A stretch of 8,151 nt of DNA from Thermoanaerobaculia bacterium (GTDB lineage Bacteria > Acidobacteriota > Thermoanaerobaculia > Multivoradales > UBA5704): positions 1 to 8,151 of the forward strand of contig JAICSG010000150.1 in the NCBI GenBank assembly GCA_025937035.1. Direction: 5' to 3'. How positions within the stretch are numbered: position 1 is the first letter of the stretch; each line of letters starts with the position of its first letter. A model generated the notes under the pieces. That model saw only the letters and a list, made by a program, of their open reading frames with translations. It did no database searches and was not told the DNA's origin. Positions 1 through 5,827 of the stretch are shown here, in pieces. Made by a program: the position numbers and the translations under genes.

Positions 1-123
1 ACCCGGCGGCTGGACCTCTCCCGCCGCGATCTCGAGACCTCGCAGCAATACGAGGCGGTCCGCTCGCTGTTCGGCGAGGTGGAGAAGAGCGATGCCCAGG
101 CGTTGGTGCTGGCACGGAAGTAG
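1..123 (+). CDS. C-terminal end of an upstream DUF3857/transglutaminase-like paralogue (5'-truncated by window edge)
   Basis: Frame 1 is open from the first base to a TAG at 121-123 and encodes 40 residues. They match the extreme C-termini of the next two genes: a basic strand (TRRLDL, compare YRRRLDV and YTRRVDV), then QQYEAVRSLF, then VEKSDAQALVL, compare VEKNDGQKLVLV at the end of the third gene. This is direct evidence that at least one more paralogue precedes the window, giving four family members in a row. The catalytic region is not visible, so nothing can be said about activity. Its last 32 nt are shared with the start of the next gene in another frame. It is the truncated tail of a normal gene, and nothing indicates a pseudogene. 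Confidence 0.85.
   Translation, partial: TRRLDLSRRDLETSQQYEAVRSLFGEVEKSDAQALVLARK
81..84 (+). promoter_or_regulatory. Ribosome-binding site embedded in the upstream coding sequence
   Basis: GGAG lies 7 nt before the ATG at 92, inside the GTG-GAG-AAG (Val-Glu-Lys) codons of the preceding paralogue's tail. It supports the start at 92. The same arrangement with the same 7-nt spacing occurs at 3954-3957, ahead of the ATG at 3965. Confidence 0.6.
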
Positions 124-2056
124 GGGGGCGGCGGCCCTCCTTGCCCTGACCCTGCTCGCCGCGGCCTCGAAGCCGGCCGCGGCCGCCGACTTTCCTCCCA
201 TCACCCCCGAGGAGAAGGCGCTCACGGAGGTGCCGGGGGAGCCCAACGCCCCGGCGGTGGTGCTGTTCAAGAAGGGGGAGTTCCTGATGGCGGGCTACGG
301 CCGCTTCATCGGCAGCCTGGCCTCCCATCTGAAGGTCCAGGGGCGGGTGAAGATCCTCACCGAAGCGGGCAAGAGCAACGGCGAGATCGCGGTCGATCAC
401 AGCCGGGACGTCCGGCTGCGGAGCTTCTCGGGGCGCACCATTCTGCCGGACGGCCGGATCATCCCGGTGCCCGCGGACGCCAAGTTCGAGCGCCGGGCCT
501 CCAAATCCTCGAAGACGTTCGTCACCGCCGTCGCCTTCCCCGCGGTCCAGGTCGGCGCCATCCTCGATTACGAATACGAGATCGTCTTCTCCTCCCCGTT
601 CCTGTTCGAGCCCTGGGTCTTTTCCGAGGATCTCCCGGTGCGCCACTCGGAGATCGTCTACAAGACGGCCCGGGACTGGCGGATGCGGATCTGGACCCGC
701 GCGCCCGCGGGGGTCAAGATCGAGCAGGCCAGGCAGGAGAGCTCGGCGGGGTACGAGGTGCGGGCCTGGGCGGAGAATCTGCCGTCGATCCAGGCGGTCC
801 CCTGGGGCCCTCCCTACGAGGACCTGGCGAGCCAGATCCTGCTGCTCCCCGTATCCTTCGGCAACGCCTATGGGTCGGTGAGGTACATGGAGGATTGGTA
901 CACGACGAGCCAACTGCTGTGCCGGATCTACGACGACGTCCGGCAGCGCGACGGCGGCGTGGCAGGGCGGGCCCGCGGGATCGCCGGCGCGGGGAGCCCG
1001 CGGCAGAAGGCCGAGGCCCTCTACCGTTTCGTCCGCGACCAGATCCAGGTGGAGCGCGGGGCCGGGGTCTGGGTCGACCCGGACAGCTCGGTGGAGAAGG
1101 TCCTCTTCCAGCACCAGGGCGATCCCACCCAGAAGGCTTTGCTTCTCCAGGTGATGCTCAAGGCGGTCGACGTCGACTCCCGCCTGGTCTGGGCCGCCGA
1201 CCGCGGCCACGGCGCCATCGACACCACCCTGCCGACGCCCAACTGGTTCGACACGCCGCTCGTGATGGTGCAGCTCGACGGCAAGAACACGTTCCTCGAC
1301 CCCTCGAGCGCCTCCCTCGGCTTCGGGCAGCTCCGGGCGGGCCATGAGGGGACCAAGGCGCTGTTGCCCGACCCACACAAGCCGCTGGGGGTCATCCTCC
1401 CCGAGACCCCCTTCGATCAGAACCTCCGGCGGGCGGAGATCGACCTCGCGCTGGACGCCAAGGGGCGCCTCTCCGGCACCGGCACCCTGCGGCTGACCGG
1501 CCTCCACGCCACCGAACGGATCCGCTGGCAGGACGACGAGGCGAAGACCCTCCAGGCCTGGAAGGACTGGCTCGGCGAACGCTACAAGGAGTTTCAGATC
1601 ACGGACGTCAAGGCGGCCGAGATGCCGGACGAGCGCAAGGTCACGGTCACCTGGTCGATGGCGCAGAGGGAGGACGAGGTGCTGGGCGACGAGGTCACGA
1701 TCGTGCCCAGCGCCCCTCTCGGCCCGGTGACCCAGCCCTTCACCCAGACGGCGGCCGAGCGGAAGGTGGACGTGCTCTTCGGCTATCCGGATCGCGACGA
1801 GGTCGAGCTGCGCCTGCGCTGGCCGGCGGAGTGGCGCGTCGAGCAGCTCCCCCGCCCGATGGCCGTCAACCACCCGTGCGGCGCCCTGTCGACCGCCGTG
1901 GTGCGCAACGAGCAGGAGCGCTCGCTGGTCTACCGGCGGCGGCTGGACGTCTCGCAGCGCCGGATCGGAATCCAGGAGGGCTATGAGGATCTGCGCGACC
2001 TGTATGGCAAAACCGAGAAGAACGACGGGCAGAAGCTGACCCTGGTGCGGCAATGA
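92..2056 (+). CDS. Exported DUF3857/transglutaminase-like protein lacking catalytic Cys and His (predicted pseudoenzyme)
   Basis: 654 residues. Residues 1-32 form a Sec-type signal peptide: basic start (MPRRW), hydrophobic Ala/Leu core, Ala-rich cleavage region just before DFPP. A DUF3857-like beta-rich region follows (about 60-210; PDGRIIPVP, AFPAVQVGAILDYEYEI). A transglutaminase-fold core lies at about 305-410, and a C-terminal beta-rich domain at about 435-654. Aligned with the intact paralogue at 3965-5827, the catalytic motif GDCKDKA is GDPTQKA (Cys to Pro345) and FNH is FDT (His to Thr388). The Asp is kept in FLDPS (Asp403). The Pro345-Thr388 spacing is 43 residues, as between Cys and His in the intact protein, which supports the alignment. 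It therefore probably does not act as a peptidase or transglutaminase; a binding or scaffolding role in the periplasm is inference. The start at 92 overlaps the upstream gene by 32 nt and has a GGAG 7 nt upstream. The stop overlaps the next start as ATGA. Confidence 0.85.
   Translation: MPRRWCWHGSRGAAALLALTLLAAASKPAAAADFPPITPEEKALTEVPGEPNAPAVVLFKKGEFLMAGYGRFIGSLASHLKVQGRVKILTEAGKSNGEIAVDHSRDVRLRSFSGRTILPDGRIIPVPADAKFERRASKSSKTFVTAVAFPAVQVGAILDYEYEIVFSSPFLFEPWVFSEDLPVRHSEIVYKTARDWRMRIWTRAPAGVKIEQARQESSAGYEVRAWAENLPSIQAVPWGPPYEDLASQILLLPVSFGNAYGSVRYMEDWYTTSQLLCRIYDDVRQRDGGVAGRARGIAGAGSPRQKAEALYRFVRDQIQVERGAGVWVDPDSSVEKVLFQHQGDPTQKALLLQVMLKAVDVDSRLVWAADRGHGAIDTTLPTPNWFDTPLVMVQLDGKNTFLDPSSASLGFGQLRAGHEGTKALLPDPHKPLGVILPETPFDQNLRRAEIDLALDAKGRLSGTGTLRLTGLHATERIRWQDDEAKTLQAWKDWLGERYKEFQITDVKAAEMPDERKVTVTWSMAQREDEVLGDEVTIVPSAPLGPVTQPFTQTAAERKVDVLFGYPDRDEVELRLRWPAEWRVEQLPRPMAVNHPCGALSTAVVRNEQERSLVYRRRLDVSQRRIGIQEGYEDLRDLYGKTEKNDGQKLTLVRQ
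229..280 (+). repeat. 52-nt perfect direct repeat, copy 1 (within paralogous genes)
   Basis: This segment is identical base for base to 2175-2226. It encodes VPGEPNAPAVVLFKKGE, just after the signal peptide of the second gene. All wobble positions agree, whereas the rest of the two genes has diverged much more. It lies in a longer block (185-280 against 2131-2226) with six mismatches that I counted by eye. Confidence 0.85.
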
Positions 2057-3996
2057 CCCTGAGACGATCCCGTACGGTTTTTCTGGCGGCCCTGATCCTG
2101 ACGGTCTCCGGTCTCCGCGGCGCCAAGGCGGCCGATTTCCCCCCCATCACCCCCGAGGAGAAGGCTCTCACCGCGGTGCCGGGGGAGCCCAACGCCCCGG
2201 CGGTGGTGCTGTTCAAGAAGGGGGAGATCGTGATGGAAGGCTATTACCCTTCGGCGGTGACGGTATTGCCCTCGTATCTGCGCGTCCAGGTACGCCTGAA
2301 GGTCCTCACCGAGGCGGGGAAGAACAACGGCGAGGTGATCCTCTCCCACAACGACGAGGAGCGGCTCACCCGGTTCAAGGGGCGTACCGTTCTCCCGGAC
2401 GGCCGGGTCATTCCCGTGCCGGAGGACGCCAAGTTCTTCCGCAAGACCTCGCGCCGGTCGCTCACCACCGCGGTGGCCTTCCCCGCGGTCCAGGTGGGGG
2501 CGATCCTCGACTACCAGTACGAGCTCGAATTCCACACCATCTTCCGCCTGAAGCCCTGGTACTTCTCGGAGGAGCTGCCGGTCCGCTACTCGGAGATCGT
2601 CTACAGGATCCCCACCGCGCTGGAGGTCCAGGAGTGGAGCCGCGCCCCCCTGCGGGAGAAGATCCAGCGGCGGGTGGACAGGAACGCCCGGGGCTACGTC
2701 ACGACGGCCTGGGCCGAGAACCTGCCCGCCCTCCCGGACGAGCCCTACGGCCCCCCTTTCGCGGACCTCGCGGCGCAGATGATCCTGCTGCCCAGCGCCA
2801 GCAAGGGGCGTCTCATCCACATTTCGCTGTTCGAGAGCTGGCAGGCCGTCTGCGCCCTGCTCGGCACCTCCTCCCAGGAGGTCCTGCGGCACGACCGCGC
2901 CGTCCAGGAGCGGACGCCCGCGGTGGCGGGCCCGGGAGCCCCTGGCGACAAGGCCCGGGCCCTCTACCGCTTTGTCCGCGATCAGATCGAGAACAACGAC
3001 GAGATCGGCGTGGCCGTCGACAGCGAGCGGGCGCTCGACCAGGTCCTGACCGAGCGCAAGGGGAGCCGCGCCGAAAAGGCCCTTCTCCTCTTCAGGATGC
3101 TCAAGATCGCGGGCCTCACCCCCAAGCTGATCTGGGCCGCGGACCGCGGCCTGGGGGCGATCGATCTCCAGCTTCCGAACCCGAGCTGGTTCGACACGAT
3201 GCTCGTGCGGGTGGACCTCGACGGCAAGGCCGTCTACCTCGATCCCTCCGACCGCTCCCTGGGCTTCGGCCATCTCCGCCCCGGATACGAGGGCTCCCCG
3301 GCGCTGCTCTGCGACGCGGAGAAACCGGTGAGCCTCGTGCTCCCCGCGGCCGCGCACGAGCAGAACCTGCGGCGCGCCGAGCTCGACCTCACCCTGGACG
3401 ACAAGGGGAGGGTCACCGGCACCGGCACGCTGCGGCTGACCGGCCAGCCCGCCTGGGAGAGGATCGGCCGGGAGGAGCCAACGAAGAGCGTACAGGCCTG
3501 GCGGGAGTGGCTGGAGAATCGCTTCCGGGAGCACCGGATCTCGGACGTCAAGGTAGCCGAATCCCCGGACGAGGAGACGGTGACCGTCACCTGGTCGATG
3601 GCGCAGCGCCAGGAGGAGGCGCTGGGCGACGAGACCACGCTCGCCCCGAGCTCGCCCCTGGGCCCCCTTACCCAGTTGCTCGTGCAGCCGGCCGGCAGCC
3701 GGCGCACCGGCGTCTACTTCGACTACCCCTGGCGCGAGGAGGTCGAGCTCCACCTGCGCTGGGCCGAAGGCTGGCGGGTGCAGGCGGCCCCGGCGGAGAA
3801 GACGGTGGCGGGCGCCGCGGGCAGCCTGGCCGTCCAGGTCGAGACCCGGCCGGACGGGCGCTCGCTCGTCTACACCCGGAGGGTCGACGTCCCGCGCCGG
3901 GCTTTCGAGAGCTCGCCGCAGTACGAGGCTATCCGTTCCCTGTTGAGTGACGTGGAGAAGAATGATGGACAGAAGCTGGTGTTGGTGCATCGGTAG
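2053..3996 (+). CDS. Exported DUF3857/transglutaminase-like protein lacking catalytic Cys and His (second predicted pseudoenzyme)
   Basis: 647 residues, collinear over its whole length with the preceding gene. Signal peptide at residues 1-26: MTLRRSR, hydrophobic core VFLAALILTV, probable cleavage AKA/AD. The mature part opens with ADFPPITPEEKAL. DUF3857-like region about 55-205, transglutaminase-fold core about 300-405, C-terminal beta-rich domain about 430-647. The catalytic Cys position is Arg339 (GSRAEKA) and the His position is Thr382 (WFDTMLV). Asp397 is kept (YLDPS). The spacings (43 and 15 residues) are identical to those in the paralogue at 92-2056, so both dead cores descend from one already altered ancestor or were kept alike by selection. 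The start ATG overlaps the upstream stop (ATGA). I see no good Shine-Dalgarno sequence before it, so coupled re-initiation is likely. Its final 32 nt also encode the start of the next gene. Confidence 0.85.
   Translation: MTLRRSRTVFLAALILTVSGLRGAKAADFPPITPEEKALTAVPGEPNAPAVVLFKKGEIVMEGYYPSAVTVLPSYLRVQVRLKVLTEAGKNNGEVILSHNDEERLTRFKGRTVLPDGRVIPVPEDAKFFRKTSRRSLTTAVAFPAVQVGAILDYQYELEFHTIFRLKPWYFSEELPVRYSEIVYRIPTALEVQEWSRAPLREKIQRRVDRNARGYVTTAWAENLPALPDEPYGPPFADLAAQMILLPSASKGRLIHISLFESWQAVCALLGTSSQEVLRHDRAVQERTPAVAGPGAPGDKARALYRFVRDQIENNDEIGVAVDSERALDQVLTERKGSRAEKALLLFRMLKIAGLTPKLIWAADRGLGAIDLQLPNPSWFDTMLVRVDLDGKAVYLDPSDRSLGFGHLRPGYEGSPALLCDAEKPVSLVLPAAAHEQNLRRAELDLTLDDKGRVTGTGTLRLTGQPAWERIGREEPTKSVQAWREWLENRFREHRISDVKVAESPDEETVTVTWSMAQRQEEALGDETTLAPSSPLGPLTQLLVQPAGSRRTGVYFDYPWREEVELHLRWAEGWRVQAAPAEKTVAGAAGSLAVQVETRPDGRSLVYTRRVDVPRRAFESSPQYEAIRSLLSDVEKNDGQKLVLVHR
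2175..2226 (+). repeat. 52-nt perfect direct repeat, copy 2 (within paralogous genes)
   Basis: This is the identical partner of 229-280, at the same position relative to the signal peptide of the third gene. It reflects tandem gene duplication plus either recent gene conversion or unusual constraint on this stretch. It is not a mobile-element repeat. Confidence 0.85.
3954..3957 (+). promoter_or_regulatory. Ribosome-binding site embedded in the upstream coding sequence
   Basis: GGAG lies within the Val-Glu-Lys codons at the end of the preceding paralogue, 7 nt before the ATG at 3965 and only 4 nt before the ATG at 3962. The spacing, and the equivalence to the site at 81-84, favour 3965 as the start of the fourth gene. 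Confidence 0.6.
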
Positions 3997-5827
3997 CGGT
4001 CTCGCGTTGTGGATGGGGGTGGCCCCCCTCCACGCCGCCACCATCCTCGAGAAGTCGATCGACGTCGAGATCCGGCCGGACGGGGTGACGGAGCGGACCC
4101 ATCTGCGGGTGCGGCTGGACAACGCGCGGGACTTCTCCAACTGGTCCCCCTACCCCATCGCGCTCGACGAGAACCGCGAGATGGGGGACCTCACCGCCTC
4201 GGCCATCCAGCCGGACGGCAAGACGCTCAAGGTCTCCCGCCGCGACCTCGACACCCATCAGGTGGCGGGCGAGGGGAACCTCCACTCCTCGCTCGCGGTG
4301 CGCACCGTCACCTTCCCCGCCGTGCCCGTGGGCTCCGTGCTCGCCCTCGACTACGAGGTGCGCGAGCGCCCCTACTTCCCGGCCGGGCAGCTCTCCCTCG
4401 GCTCTTCCGAGCCCATCGAATCGCTGCGCGTGGCCGTCCACGGCGGCGGCGCCGGCTGGCGCTATCACATGGACGGGACGATGCCGGGGATCACCGTCCA
4501 GGAGTCCCCCGGCGGGGTGACGGTGACCGGCGCCAAGCTCCCCGGCCTCAATCCGCCGGACAAGGCCCCCGGGCTCGCCGCCGAGGGGGCCATGCTGCGC
4601 TACGCCTGGGGGGACGCGGGGGGCTGGGACGGCGTGGGACGCTGGTTCGAGGGGCTGCTCACCCCCGTCCCCCGCGGCGCCGAGCCCGTGCGCGCCAAGG
4701 CCCGCGAGCTGGTGGCCGGGGTCGCGGACAAGAAGCGGCGGATCGAGGTGCTCACCGACTTCGCCCGCCGCCAGGTGCGCTACGTGGCCGTGGAGGTGGG
4801 CATCGGCGGCTACCGGCCGCACACGCCCCAGCAGGTGATGGAGCGGCTCTGGGGGGACTGCAAGGACAAGGCGCTGCTGCTCGTCGACCTGCTCAAGGAG
4901 GCGGGGATCGAGGCCTATCCGGCGCTCGCCCGGCTCGATCCGGACGGCCGGGTGGACCGCGATTTCCCCTCGCCCTACCAGTTCAATCACATGATCGTCG
5001 CCGTGCCCGCGGACGGCCTCGGTCTGGGCCCGGACGCCCCGGTGGCCGGAGGGTACCTCTTCCTCGACGCCACCCAGGAGACCGGCGGGCTCGCCTGGCT
5101 CCAGCCCGCGGTGCAGGACCAGGAGGTGCTGGTGGTGCGCGACGGCCGCGGCGAGCTGGTGCGCACGCCCGTGCGCCACGTCCAGGAAGGCCGGCGGCTG
5201 GACGTCGCCCTCGCCCTCAAGCCCGAGGGGGACGCCGCCGGCACCGCCCGCCTGGAGCTCTCGGGCGAGACCGGCGCCGCCTTCCTCCATCTCAACGGCG
5301 GCGCCAAGCCCCAGGAGGTGGACCGGGTGATCCGCCGCGTCTTCGGCAGCCTCCTCCCCGCCGGCGCCAATCTCTCGGACATCCGCTGGCAGATGATGGA
5401 TGGCGGCGTGCCCGTGGTGACGCTGGAGGCCAAGGTCAGCGTCCCCGCCCTGGGAGCGGCCGGCGAGGGGGCCCTGCCGCCGCTGCCGGTCCCCTCGATG
5501 ATCGACCTCCCCTCCTCCGGCCTGCTCGACGGCCGCACCCTGCCGGTGGTGGAGACCCCCTTCGCCAGCCGCGTCACCTGGCGCGTGACTCTCCCCACCG
5601 ACGCCTGCAAGAGCGAGGGGCAGGACGTGGAGGTGAAAAACGATCTCGGAGCCTTCCGCCAGAAGGTCGCCGTGAAAGGCCGCGAGCTGACCCTGGAGCG
5701 CGCCACCGAGCTCCGCCAGCGCTGGATCGAGCCGGCGGGCTTTCCGGCCCTGAAGGAGATCGCGCTGGCGGAGTCGCGGACGAACAAGCGGCGGTTGCGG
5801 GTGAGCTGTTTGAGCCCTCACCCCTGA
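3965..5827 (+). CDS. Exported DUF3857 domain transglutaminase-like protein with intact Cys-His-Asp triad
   Basis: 620 residues from ATG 3965. In-frame alternatives GTG 3947 and ATG 3962 are less well placed relative to the GGAG at 3954-3957. A signal peptide covers residues 1-24 (MDRSWCW, hydrophobic stretch, cleavage LHA/AT). The DUF3857 domain follows at about 30-190 (IQPDGKTLKV, VTFPAVPVGSVLALDYEV). The transglutaminase-like core is at about 255-375, with Cys299 in WGDCKDKALLL, His342 in QFNHMIV and Asp368 in FLDAT, the canonical motif order of the superfamily. The C-terminal part is beta-rich and diverged from the two upstream genes; it ends in a basic tail (TNKRRLRVS). Members of this superfamily cleave or form amide bonds. 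The substrate here is unknown, and the periplasm or outer surface is the likely location. It overlaps the upstream gene by 32 nt and the convergent penicillin-binding protein gene by 10 nt. It is the only visible member of the cluster with a complete active site. Confidence 0.88.
   Translation: MDRSWCWCIGSGLALWMGVAPLHAATILEKSIDVEIRPDGVTERTHLRVRLDNARDFSNWSPYPIALDENREMGDLTASAIQPDGKTLKVSRRDLDTHQVAGEGNLHSSLAVRTVTFPAVPVGSVLALDYEVRERPYFPAGQLSLGSSEPIESLRVAVHGGGAGWRYHMDGTMPGITVQESPGGVTVTGAKLPGLNPPDKAPGLAAEGAMLRYAWGDAGGWDGVGRWFEGLLTPVPRGAEPVRAKARELVAGVADKKRRIEVLTDFARRQVRYVAVEVGIGGYRPHTPQQVMERLWGDCKDKALLLVDLLKEAGIEAYPALARLDPDGRVDRDFPSPYQFNHMIVAVPADGLGLGPDAPVAGGYLFLDATQETGGLAWLQPAVQDQEVLVVRDGRGELVRTPVRHVQEGRRLDVALALKPEGDAAGTARLELSGETGAAFLHLNGGAKPQEVDRVIRRVFGSLLPAGANLSDIRWQMMDGGVPVVTLEAKVSVPALGAAGEGALPPLPVPSMIDLPSSGLLDGRTLPVVETPFASRVTWRVTLPTDACKSEGQDVEVKNDLGAFRQKVAVKGRELTLERATELRQRWIEPAGFPALKEIALAESRTNKRRLRVSCLSPHP

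Noticed and set aside
3947..3964. GTG 3947 or ATG 3962 as the start of the fourth gene
   Set aside because: The GGAG at 3954-3957 lies downstream of GTG 3947 and only 4 nt from ATG 3962. ATG 3965 has 7-nt spacing and matches the equivalent start at 92. The choice is not proven.
92..3996. The second and third genes being decaying pseudogenes
   Set aside because: Both are full length with intact signal peptides, no frameshifts, and conserved sequence around the altered active site. Loss of catalysis is not loss of the gene.
1981..4140. Long minus-strand open frame (719 codons) opposite the third gene
   Set aside because: It is antisense to a gene with a clear signal peptide, domain structure and full-length paralogue. 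Its translation is Arg/Gly/Leu/Pro-rich with no recognisable motif, as expected of GC-rich antisense frames.
3929..5821. Long minus-strand open frame (630 codons) opposite the fourth gene
   Set aside because: The translation is dominated by His/Gly/Glu/Leu without domain motifs, while the opposite strand holds a complete catalytic triad. This is a GC-rich shadow frame.
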